DNA of 50,269 bases from JAQBGV01 sp032128395. GTDB taxonomy: Bacteria > Planctomycetota > UBA8108 > UBA1146. This document shows, piece after piece, positions 9,882 through 17,173 of this stretch. Made by a program: the position numbers and the translations under genes. Each line of letters starts with the position of its first letter. The first letter of the stretch is position 1. A model generated the notes under the pieces. It was not told the DNA's origin. It saw only the letters and a list, made by a program, of their open reading frames with translations, and searched no databases. The stretch spans positions 1 through 50,269 of the forward strand of contig JAQBGV010000125.1 in NCBI GenBank assembly GCA_032128395.1. Reading direction: 5' to 3'.

Positions 9882-9911
9882 TTGACAGTGGAACCGAAGA
9901 GTCGCTACCGT
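9882..9911 (+). promoter_or_regulatory. Putative sigma-70 promoter of the cobalamin unit
   Basis: TTGACA at 9882-9887 and TACCGT at 9906-9911 are separated by 18 bases, close to sigma-70 consensus. Transcription would begin at the left edge of the riboswitch. No experimental support; the fit to the riboswitch position is the main argument. Confidence 0.45.
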
Positions 9912-10113
9912 GACCGCGGCAGGAAGCCCGGGTGTTCCCGGGCGGGAAGTGTGGTGAGAATCCACCGCGGTGCCGCCGCTGTAACCGGTGACGAACCTCG
10001 CACGCTCGCAGCCCGTGAGGGCCGAGCAGCCACTGTCCTTTCCTCGCTCGAGGATGGGACGGGAAGGCGCGGGGGGAGGACGATCCGGGAGCCAGAAGAC
10101 CGGCCTGCCCCAC
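9905..10113 (+). promoter_or_regulatory. Cobalamin (AdoCbl-type) riboswitch
   Basis: The conserved core elements appear in the right order: GGGAAGTGTGGTGAGAATCC (9944-9963), CGGTGCCGCCGCTGTAACCG just after it, GCCACTG (10028-10034), GGGAAGG (10070-10076), and the B12 box AGCCAGAAGACCGGCC (10090-10105). The outer P1 helix can form between GGCAGG (9918-9923) and CCTGCC (10104-10109). These match the Rfam cobalamin consensus element by element. It lies between a good promoter and two co-directional exported beta-propeller genes, so adenosylcobalamin should repress them. Covariance scoring was not possible here, but the match is strong. Confidence 0.92.
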
Positions 10114-10125
10114 GTGTTCTCGTTC

Positions 10126-10182
10126 GGATCCTCAGGGTCTCGTCAGATCCCTGGGATCCCCTCCCCCGAGCAGGGGTAGGAG
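10126..10182 (+). promoter_or_regulatory. Probable expression platform of the cobalamin riboswitch
   Basis: Two hairpins lie between the aptamer and the start codon. GGATCCTCAGGG (10126-10137) pairs with CCCTGGGATCC (10149-10159) with one bulge. CCCC and GGGG around GAGCA (near 10164-10176) form a second small stem directly before the Shine-Dalgarno AGGAG (10178-10182). CTCC upstream could pair with that AGGAG. There is no T run, which favours control of translation initiation over termination. The mechanism is inferred. Confidence 0.5.
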
Positions 10183-10188
10183 CGGGTG

Positions 10189-11559
10189 ATGGCTAAATAC
10201 TCTTCCGCGGTGCTCATCGGCACTGCGATTTTCATCTCCACCGTGTTCTTCGCCTCCACCGGATCGGCCCAGTTCGACTGGACCATCGTGGGCGATCTCC
10301 CACTGGTCGGGCACGACCCGGTCCACGCGAATCCGTATGGTCTCGCGTTGCACCCCGACCCCGCGGCCGGGCTCGCCTACGTCGCACTCGCGGGAGAGGT
10401 CGCACCCGCGGGGGAGCCGGCGTCGCTCTACAGCGGACGGTTCATCGTCGAGTTCGGGGTCGATACCCTCGCGGTGGTGCGGACCTTCGAAGTCGGATTC
10501 TTCCCCACGGAGCTCGCGGTCTCCCCCGATGGGGCGGAGCTCTACGCGACGACGTCGACCGAGAGCACCCTATTTCGCATCGACCTCGCGAGCGGGGTCG
10601 TGACACCACTCCCGATCACCGGTTCCATCGGAGATCCCATCGCGTTTCTCTCGGGCGTCGAGTTTTCTCCCGACGGCACTGAGATCTGGGTCGCCTCGAA
10701 CGGGGGGAGTTTCGACGGCTCGAGCGAGAACTTCATCATCGTGGATCGAGGAAGTGGCCTCGTCACCGACCGCCTGGTCATCCCGGGGGGACTCTCGCGG
10801 TTCGCGGTTCGCGCCGATGGGCGAGTGGTCCTACCGGTCGGTTTTCCCGGGGACGACTTCACCGCCGCGCCCGAGATCCGAATCTATGACAGCTCGAACT
10901 GGACCCTCATCGCGACTCTCCCTGTCCCAGTGGACACCGCAGACTTTCCGGCTCCGAGCGACATCGTTCTCTCGGCCGACAGCGGTCGGGCGTATCTGAC
11001 GATCTTCGGCGGGGCCGCGGAGGTGATCGTCGTCGATGTCGACAGTGCCACACTGCTGCCCCCGCTCATCCTCGGTGGCGCCGACTTCGTCCAGACCGCG
11101 GTCGCCCTCACCTCGGATGGGGCGACCCTCGCCGTCGCCGACTTCTTCGGCGGGAGGGTCCGGGCGATCGATCGAATCACCGGCGCGCTCGAATCCGAGC
11201 TGTTCGGCCTCGCACTACCGAACTCGATGATCCCCGTTGCCGGGAGGCTCTTCGTCACCGAGCAAGGGCTCGAACGGATCGCCGTGATCGCGCTCCCCGG
11301 GGCGTTCCTGCGCGGTGACCCGAATCGCGATGGCACCGTGAACCTGGCGGATGGGATCGCGATCCTCCAGTACTTGTTCTCGGGGGGCGCGCTCGCCTGT
11401 GCCGACGCCGGCGACCTAGACGACGGTGGCGCGATCGACGTGGCGGATGCCGTTGCGGTCTTCGCTTACCTGTTCCAGGGGGGCACTTCCCCTTCGGCTC
11501 CCTTCCCTCTCGCGGGGGGGGACTCGCCGTCTTCCGACCCATACGACTGCAACCCGTAG
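10189..11559 (+). CDS. Exported YVTN-type beta-propeller with dockerin-like tail, under B12 riboswitch control
   Basis: A 456-residue protein with a signal peptide (hydrophobic run SAVLIGTAIFISTVFFAS, cleavage near GSAQ). Residues about 30-375 hold repeated propeller blades of YVTN type, such as ELAVSPDGAELYATTS, GVEFSPDGTEIWVAS and AVALTSDGATLAVAD. The C-terminus carries two dockerin-type calcium loops, DPNRDGTVNLAD and DLDDGGAIDVAD, separated by ILQYLFSGG. ATG 10189 has AGGAG six bases upstream. As the first gene after a cobalamin riboswitch it is expected to be made when B12 is scarce. BtuG of Bacteroides is a surface beta-propeller that binds B12 tightly, so an extracellular cobalamin-binding role is a reasonable inference. 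The alternative is a surface protein with an unrelated B12-linked role. Confidence 0.8.
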   Translation: MAKYSSAVLIGTAIFISTVFFASTGSAQFDWTIVGDLPLVGHDPVHANPYGLALHPDPAAGLAYVALAGEVAPAGEPASLYSGRFIVEFGVDTLAVVRTFEVGFFPTELAVSPDGAELYATTSTESTLFRIDLASGVVTPLPITGSIGDPIAFLSGVEFSPDGTEIWVASNGGSFDGSSENFIIVDRGSGLVTDRLVIPGGLSRFAVRADGRVVLPVGFPGDDFTAAPEIRIYDSSNWTLIATLPVPVDTADFPAPSDIVLSADSGRAYLTIFGGAAEVIVVDVDSATLLPPLILGGADFVQTAVALTSDGATLAVADFFGGRVRAIDRITGALESELFGLALPNSMIPVAGRLFVTEQGLERIAVIALPGAFLRGDPNRDGTVNLADGIAILQYLFSGGALACADAGDLDDGGAIDVADAVAVFAYLFQGGTSPSAPFPLAGGDSPSSDPYDCNP

Positions 11560-11573
11560 AAGGAGGCGATCGG

Positions 11574-12854
11574 ATGCTACTCACGAATCGACGGCGCACT
11601 TCCCTCGGAGCAGCACTCTTGTTCGTGGGAGCGATCGGCGCGGCCGGCGCGCTCTCGGCCGCCGAAACCTACTTCGCCGATGGCGCCCAACTGATGCGTG
11701 TCGATCTGAGCGGACCGGTCGTGATCGGGAGCCTCCCCGGAGGCGGAGTCGGGATCGCATCCACACCCGGCGGCGGGGTGTGGGTCTCATCCCGCGACGA
11801 GGCGCGGCTCCGTCGATTCGCGGGCAGCGGCGAGCTGCTGGTCGACCTGCTCACCGCAGCCCCGATCCAGGGGATCGCCGTCGCCGTCGATGGCTCGCTC
11901 TGGGCGGCGCGTCCGACGCTCGACGACGTCTGGCACGTCGGGGCCGACGGCACTGACCTCGGAGCGGTGCCGGTCGGCGACGTGCCGTACGGAGTGGCGA
12001 TCGATCGCGATGGTCGAGTGTGGGTCACGAACGCATTCGGGAACAGCGTCACGCGGATCGATCCGATCGACGGATCGACGATGACGGTGGCGGTCGGCTT
12101 CTTCCCGAGCGGGATCGCGGCTGCGGCGGATGGGACGATCTGGGTCGCCGAGAAAGAGGCGGTGCAACGCCTCGACGCAGACGGGAACGTTCTGGTCGAA
12201 GTCGAGGCTGGAGTGTTCTCGCTCGGCATCGCGATCGATCGGGCCGGCCAGGTTTGGGTCGCGAACCAAAATTCGCACGACCTGAGCATTTTCTCCTCGA
12301 TCGGGGTCCCGATCGCGACGATCCCCACTGGAGAAAAGCCTCACGGGGTCGCGGGGGCGGGCGATGGCTCGGTGTGGGTCCTCTGTCGATTCGCGGGCGA
12401 ACTCCGGCGCTACTCGCCGGAGGGTGTCCTGCTCGAGACCGTGCCCGCCGGCTATCCGGAGGGGATCGGCGACCTGACCGGTCTAGCGCACGCCCTCTCG
12501 GTCGACCCGGAGGGGGATGCCGACGGGGATGGGGTCGCGAACCTTGTGGAGGCGGAGCTCGGGTTCGATCCGCTGGATCCGGTCAGCTCGCCGAGCACCT
12601 TCGTTCGGGGCGATGCCGATCACGATGGCGCGGTCCACCTGTCGGATGCGATCGCGGCGCTGGGGTTTCTCTTCGCCGGGGCACCTGCGGATTGCCCAGA
12701 GGCCCTGGACGTCGACGATGACGGCATCCTGGACCTCGCGGATCCGATCTACCTGATCGGGTACCTCATCGCGGATGGCCCCGCGCCGCTCGCTCCGTTC
12801 CCCGATCCGGGGCCCGATCCGGCCCCGATGGAGGGGTATCCCTGCTCAGATTGA
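11574..12854 (+). CDS. Exported Vgb/NHL-like beta-propeller with TSP3 and dockerin-like calcium repeats
   Basis: AGGAGG lies seven bases before ATG, 14 bases after the previous stop, so it shares the riboswitch transcript. The 426-residue product starts with a basic stretch and the hydrophobic segment LGAALLFVGAIGAAGALSAAE, a signal peptide. About six or seven blades follow, with Vgb/SMP-30-like motifs (YGVAIDRDGRVWVTNAFGN, GIAIDRAGQVWVANQNS). After residue about 305 there is a thrombospondin type 3-like calcium loop (DADGDGVANLVEAELGFDP), then two dockerin-type loops DADHDGAVHLSD and DVDDDGILDLAD. It is related in plan but not a simple copy of its neighbour. Together they may form a calcium-stiffened surface system for cobalamin. 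That function is inferred. Confidence 0.8.
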   Translation: MLLTNRRRTSLGAALLFVGAIGAAGALSAAETYFADGAQLMRVDLSGPVVIGSLPGGGVGIASTPGGGVWVSSRDEARLRRFAGSGELLVDLLTAAPIQGIAVAVDGSLWAARPTLDDVWHVGADGTDLGAVPVGDVPYGVAIDRDGRVWVTNAFGNSVTRIDPIDGSTMTVAVGFFPSGIAAAADGTIWVAEKEAVQRLDADGNVLVEVEAGVFSLGIAIDRAGQVWVANQNSHDLSIFSSIGVPIATIPTGEKPHGVAGAGDGSVWVLCRFAGELRRYSPEGVLLETVPAGYPEGIGDLTGLAHALSVDPEGDADGDGVANLVEAELGFDPLDPVSSPSTFVRGDADHDGAVHLSDAIAALGFLFAGAPADCPEALDVDDDGILDLADPIYLIGYLIADGPAPLAPFPDPGPDPAPMEGYPCSD

Positions 12855-13072
12855 GCTCAGTTCTCACCCCAGATGGGTCCGCCGGCCTATTGGGATCGAT
12901 TCCGGACGGGGCATAGGGCATCATCCGGGCCTCGCGACGTGGGGCCCTGCCCGCCCCCGTCCTGCCGAGACTGCCTCCCGACCCTGCCCCGAGGTGCAAT
13001 TCCTCCGAGAGCTGGTGTCCGGATCCGAACCTCCGCTCGAGCTCCGGCTCGTGCCCCCCTGAACGGAAATCC

Positions 13073-13870
13073 ATGGCTCAAGCTGGAAGCGAAGAACGCC
13101 ATATCGCGGTCTTCATCGATCTCGAGAACGTCGCGATCGGCGTCCGAGAAGTGAAACTCCACCCGCTCCAAGTCGACAAGATCCTCGATCGGATCGTCGA
13201 ACGCGGCAAGATCAGCGTGAAGAAGGCCTACGCCGACTGGGAGGGCTATACCAGCTACAAGCGTGCCTTCCACGAGTGTGGCATCGAGCTGATCGACATC
13301 CCTCGCAAGAAGATGGGCGGAAAGAACAGCGCCGACATCAAGATGGTGGTCGATGCGATGGAGCTCTCCTATTCGAAGACCCATATCGACACCTTCGCGC
13401 TGATCTCCGGAGATTCCGACTTCTCGCCCCTCGTCTCGAAGCTGCGCGAGAACAACAAGTACATCATCGGCATCGGCGTGAAGAACTCCTCGAGCGACCT
13501 CCTGATCGAGAACTGCGACGAATTCGTCTTCTACGACGATCTCGTCCGTCAGAAGAAGCGTCGTACCCGCAAGAAGAAGGTCGGCCTCGAGGGCTACCCG
13601 AAAGAGAAGCTCTCCGCGTTCCAGCTTCTCATCGATTCGATCGCCGCGCTCCTGCGTCAGGACAAGGAGATCATCTGGGGATCGATGGTGAAGCAGACGA
13701 TGAAACGCAAGCAGCCGACCTTCTCGGAGGAGTACCACGGGTACTCGACCTTTTCCGCGCTGCTCGAGGACGCGGCGAAGCACAAGCTGATCAATGTGCA
13801 CCGAGATCAACGCAGTGGCACCTACGTGATCGACGACCTGCTCGAAGAAGGCGTCGAGGTCCCGCAGTAG
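13073..13870 (+). CDS. NYN-domain RNase-like protein with C-terminal OST-HTH/LOTUS domain
   Basis: 265 residues. The N-terminal half is a PIN-like NYN domain: FIDLENVAIG (Asp16), NSADIKMVVDAM (Asp88, Asp94) and ISGDSDFSPLV (Asp114, Asp116) supply the acidic metal cluster of these nucleases. A basic linker (KKRRTRKKK, about 161-169) follows. Residues about 180-255 resemble an OST-HTH/LOTUS fold, including FSEEYHGYSTFSALLEDA and a final GTYVI strand. LOTUS domains bind RNA, including G-quadruplex RNA, so this is likely an RNA-targeting nuclease. The gene has no strong ribosome-binding site and stands alone, convergent with the HIT gene 21 bases away. Confidence 0.85.
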   Translation: MAQAGSEERHIAVFIDLENVAIGVREVKLHPLQVDKILDRIVERGKISVKKAYADWEGYTSYKRAFHECGIELIDIPRKKMGGKNSADIKMVVDAMELSYSKTHIDTFALISGDSDFSPLVSKLRENNKYIIGIGVKNSSSDLLIENCDEFVFYDDLVRQKKRRTRKKKVGLEGYPKEKLSAFQLLIDSIAALLRQDKEIIWGSMVKQTMKRKQPTFSEEYHGYSTFSALLEDAAKHKLINVHRDQRSGTYVIDDLLEEGVEVPQ

Positions 13871-13891
13871 GGCGCGGTTTCGCCGCTGCGT

Positions 13892-14401
13892 TCACTCCAT
13901 AGGGGTCGCGTCTGCTCCCGCGAGGTGAGGGCGGAGGCGGTCCCATGTGGCGAGAATGTGTTCCGGCAAGCTCTTCGTCCCTCCCAGGATCGGCAGGAAG
14001 TTCGTGTCCCCGGTCCAGCGGGGGACGAGGTGCTGGTGGAGATGATCGGCGATCCCCGCTCCCCCGGCCCTCCCGAGATTCATCCCGAGGTTGAACCCAT
14101 CCGGTGCGTACTCGGCGCGGAGCGCTTCGACCGCGTGGGTGGTCAAGCTGCTGATCTCCTCGTGCTCCACGGCAGTGATCGCGGAGAAGTCGGCGATGTG
14201 TCGGTAGGGGATCACCAGCAAGTGACCGTTGTTGTAGGGGTACTTGTTCAGGATGATGAACGAGGTTCGACCACGGGCGAGGACGAGGTTCTCTCGGAGT
14301 CGGTCGAGTTCGTGGGGGAGCGTACAGAAGACACAGCCGTCGCCTTCGGAACCATCCCTCGCGATGAATTCCATGCGCCACGGTGCCCAGAGCGGCTCCA
14401 C
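13892..14401 (-). CDS. HIT family nucleotide hydrolase/phosphorylase
   Basis: 169 residues with the histidine triad HLHQHLVPRW at about 120-129 (His120, His122, His124), preceded by the NLGMNLGRAGGAG substrate loop. The opening MEPLWAPWRMEFI and the CVFC pair near residue 23 are typical of the AP4A-phosphorylase-like HIT branch seen in many bacteria. A hydrolase or AMP-transferase reaction on dinucleoside polyphosphates or nucleotide conjugates is expected; the true substrate is unknown. GTG 14401 is chosen because a GGAGGAGGAG tract sits three bases upstream. tRNA-Arg follows upstream on the same strand. Confidence 0.88.
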   Translation of the reverse strand: MEPLWAPWRMEFIARDGSEGDGCVFCTLPHELDRLRENLVLARGRTSFIILNKYPYNNGHLLVIPYRHIADFSAITAVEHEEISSLTTHAVEALRAEYAPDGFNLGMNLGRAGGAGIADHLHQHLVPRWTGDTNFLPILGGTKSLPEHILATWDRLRPHLAGADATPME

Positions 14402-14471
14402 GCTCTCCTCCTCCTGCGGGATCGCAGTCCCGCCGGAAAGACCCGGAGGCCAACGTCGGCCCCCGGGATTT

Positions 14472-14547
14472 TGGTGACCCTGGCACGATTCGAACGTGCG
14501 GCACCCAGCTCCGGAGGCTGGTGCTCTATCCGCTGAGCTACAGGGCC
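14472..14547 (-). tRNA. tRNA-Arg (anticodon CCG)
   Basis: On the minus strand the sequence folds as a full cloverleaf: acceptor GGCCCTG/CAGGGTC, anticodon stem CCAGC/GCTGG with loop CTCCGGA giving anticodon CCG (codon CGG), T arm with loop TTCGAAT, and an encoded 3' CCA. It lies between the HIT gene and the gene at 14667. Confidence 0.95.
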
Positions 14548-14666
14548 GTGTTTCGGTGGTACGGACGGGATCGTATACCCGAAAGAGCGGGTGAGTTCCA
14601 GGAACCGCGGACAGCCCCCGCCCCCCTGGAACGCAATCAAATCCCGATCCTCAAAAACCCAACCTT

Positions 14667-15770
14667 CTAGAACCCAGTCCCCTTGAGCAGATCGTACCGG
14701 AGGAGCCGCAGGCGCTCGCGCAGCGCGGAAATCTCGTCTCGAGGAATCGGCAGGGCGTTTTCCTGCTTCTCGAGCCACGCGGTCCAGAGGAGGCACTGTT
14801 CGGCTCGCGCGAGACGCCCCTCGTTGTCGAGCTCGCGCACTCTTCCTCCACGGGTCAGGAACTCGGTGAGACTCGGGAGGTTCCGGATCTCGGGGTCGGT
14901 GAGGAAGGGGAGGCTCGAGGCGATCTCCTCGGCGGGAGCCTCGGCCAGTCTCGCCGCACACTCTTCGAGGTACGCCCGGCGGGCGGGATCCGTTTCCTGG
15001 GCCGCGATCACGATCGGTCCGTCGTTCTCGATCCAACTCCCCAATCGCGACTCGGCCCGCGACAGATCACCGAGGTAGAGGATCCAGAGGATCTCCGCGG
15101 TCCGCGTATCGGCACCGCCCCCGGTGAGCGTGCCGATCCGCTCTTCGACCTGCAGACGCCACCGCTCTTCCGCCTCGTCGCGGGGGAGCGGTTCGAGCGA
15201 GACGATCGACGAGGCCGGGATCGCGAGGGGAGAGCCATCCGAGGTCATCCCGACGAACTGGTTATTTTTCCAGGCGGGATCGCGAAGGGTGACGGCTCCG
15301 CGGGGGCGGAGGTGGATGCGAGTGATCTGAAGAGCATCGGGATCAGGAGTCGGACCCCACCGACGCGCGGACATTTCCCGCAGCGCCGCCCGGAGCGAGA
15401 TCGTCGCGACTAGGATCGCTTCTTCCTCGGGGAGAACGCGCTCGATCAGATCGTGCGGAGGGCGCTGCCACTCGCTCCTCGCCTCGCGGAGTACTTCCTT
15501 CTCCATCGGGGTCAACGGTTCTTCATCGGCGTGCGGTGGGGGCACGGTCGGGATCGCGAGTGCGTCGGGAGTCTGCCGCGGCTCCTGCGCCGCCGGCTCG
15601 ATCACCGGTCCGGTGGGTGGGGGGGGCGGCGAGAGCGCAGATGTCGTCATCGACGCGCGGATCGATGCGGCGCGACGGGTCTGGTACAGACCGAACGCTG
15701 CACCGATCGTCAGCAGCAGAATCAGCGTGCGCACGAGATCACCGGTGCCCTTCGTTCGGATGGACATCAT
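14667..15770 (-). CDS. Unknown protein with N-terminal membrane anchor
   Basis: 367 residues, not recognised. The N-terminus has a short cytoplasmic start and one membrane helix (LVRTLILLLTIGAAFGLY), then a Pro-rich linker (about 45-75) and a charged helical domain. A middle segment (AVTLRDPAWKNNQFVGMTSD) could be a small beta barrel. The rest is alpha-helical and Arg/Glu-rich, possibly for protein-protein contacts at the membrane. Two adjacent ATG codons make the start ambiguous by one residue. Its start overlaps the end of the frameshifted glycoside hydrolase by 32 bases, suggesting one transcript. No enzymatic motif is seen. Confidence 0.75.
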   Translation of the reverse strand: MMSIRTKGTGDLVRTLILLLTIGAAFGLYQTRRAASIRASMTTSALSPPPPPTGPVIEPAAQEPRQTPDALAIPTVPPPHADEEPLTPMEKEVLREARSEWQRPPHDLIERVLPEEEAILVATISLRAALREMSARRWGPTPDPDALQITRIHLRPRGAVTLRDPAWKNNQFVGMTSDGSPLAIPASSIVSLEPLPRDEAEERWRLQVEERIGTLTGGGADTRTAEILWILYLGDLSRAESRLGSWIENDGPIVIAAQETDPARRAYLEECAARLAEAPAEEIASSLPFLTDPEIRNLPSLTEFLTRGGRVRELDNEGRLARAEQCLLWTAWLEKQENALPIPRDEISALRERLRLLRYDLLKGTGF

Positions 15771-16903
15771 GCGGGTCGAACCACCGCTCGACCACCCTCA
15801 GCGCGGGCTTTCTGCGTGGGGTGAACCCGCGATCTCCGTCTCCGCCGTCGCCCCACCAGAGAAAGAAGAAGACCCCCGTGAGTTCGGGGACCTCCCGCCA
15901 CACCGCGGCGAACGCCTCGAGGCAGTCGCGCTGCTCCCCGAGGTCCACGGCTCCTTCAGCGGTGTAGTCCCACGGATGCATCGCGACCCCATCGATGGAG
16001 GCGTAGCCGACCTCGGTGAACAGCATCGGGATTCCAGACTCGCGCTGCCATCGGCGGAGCTCTGCGCGCACCGGCAACCAGGCCTGGATCAACTCCTCGA
16101 CGGAGGGATCCGGGTGCCGGGCGAGCGGGTAGTAGGTGGTCAAGCCGACGGCATCGAGAGCGTCGAGGAAGGACACCGTGTCGAAGGAGTCCCAATTCGC
16201 GGAGTAGGTGATCGCGCCTCCGTACGCCTCTCGGACCCTCGCGATCGTCTCGAGCCAGGGCGCGAGATCTCCCTGTCTGGAGTTGAACTCGCTGCCGACG
16301 CAAAGTGCCTCGACCCCGGACAACGCTGCCCGACGTGCGATCTCGACGATCCACGTGCGGTAGGAGCGGTGCCACCGCGCCACCTCGATCGGCTCGATGG
16401 TGCCTCGCCAGTCCTGTGGGCGTGGAGTTCGAAGGAGGAGGATCGGCATCAGATGAACTCGGAGACCCAGGGCGTGGGCCTGTGCGATCGTGTGCTCGAT
16501 CCTCGGCCAGGGGAGCGGTGCGTGGATCGGCGACCCCGACGAGACTCGAATCGTGACGCTCCTGGAAGTGATTGACGATCATTTCGACCCAGGGCGCGCC
16601 CGTCGCAGCGATCTCCACGAGTTGGAGCCCGTAGTCGAACGCTGGGTCCATCGAATAGAGACCGAGCGCGATCCCTCGAGGAGGGTCGCGGAGCACCTGA
16701 TCCCGGCACTGAGGCTCGAGGAGAGTCGGATCGTAGGGGACCGGCGGAGCATCGAGGGGGCTGGCTCGGAGCCAGTGGGGATCGTCGATCGATCCGGCGA
16801 GGACCGCGGAGAGGAGCAGCACCGGCAGAGCAGCCCAGAACAGCACCGGAGCCGGTGGACCGGCTCGGGAAAGGTCTGTGAAAGCCGCCGGGGAGTGGGC
16901 CAT
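15739..16903 (-). CDS. GH113-like glycoside hydrolase, frameshifted at 16510-16513
   Basis: Two frames together make one protein of about 387 residues. The first (from ATG 16903) has a membrane/signal segment (LPVLLLSAVLAGS), then ALGLYSMDPAFDYG and WVEMIVNHFQERHDSS. At the run CCCC (minus strand; GGGG at 16510-16513) the frame must lose one base to continue as WPRIEHTIAQAHALGLRVH and then LMPILLLRTPRP. The rest has a TIM-barrel hydrolase pattern: CVGSEFNSRQ (likely acid/base Glu), TYSANWDSFDTV, DAVGLTTYYPLA and LFTEVGYASI (likely nucleophile Glu). This resembles GH113 beta-mannanase and GTA TIM-barrel proteins. Homopolymer indel as assembly error is likelier than a real pseudogene, but this was not tested. 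Confidence 0.7.
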
Positions 16904-17075
16904 GTCCGGAAGATACCGGTGACGGCGCTACCCCGGAAGAGTGGGGATGGACAGCTCGCTTTGCGGTGGTCAGAATCGAGGGGAACCCCGGCGGACTCGC
17001 GGGGGTGAGGTTGCCGGGCGGGCGTGAGCTTCCGTGTCTGGCGCCCGACCTCAGCGGGTCGAGGGGATGAAAACA

Positions 17076-17109
17076 GGCCTCCGAGGGAGAGGGGTTACCT
17101 GCGGAGGCC
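17076..17109 (+). other. Inverted repeat upstream of the HEAT-VWA gene
   Basis: GGCCTCCG (17076-17083) and CGGAGGCC (17102-17109) form an 8-bp stem around an 18-base loop, 65 bases before ATG 17174. No gene ends here, so it is a 5' leader structure or regulator site rather than a terminator. Role unknown. Confidence 0.35.
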
Positions 17110-17173
17110 CTTGGTGAACTGACTGCCTATCTATCGCCCAGGGGCCCCTCGGGCTTGAGAGGAAATCTTTTCG

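Noticed and set aside
16495..16530. Programmed frameshifting in the hydrolase
   Set aside because: No slippery heptamer plus downstream structure is evident, and other single-base indels in the window favour error.
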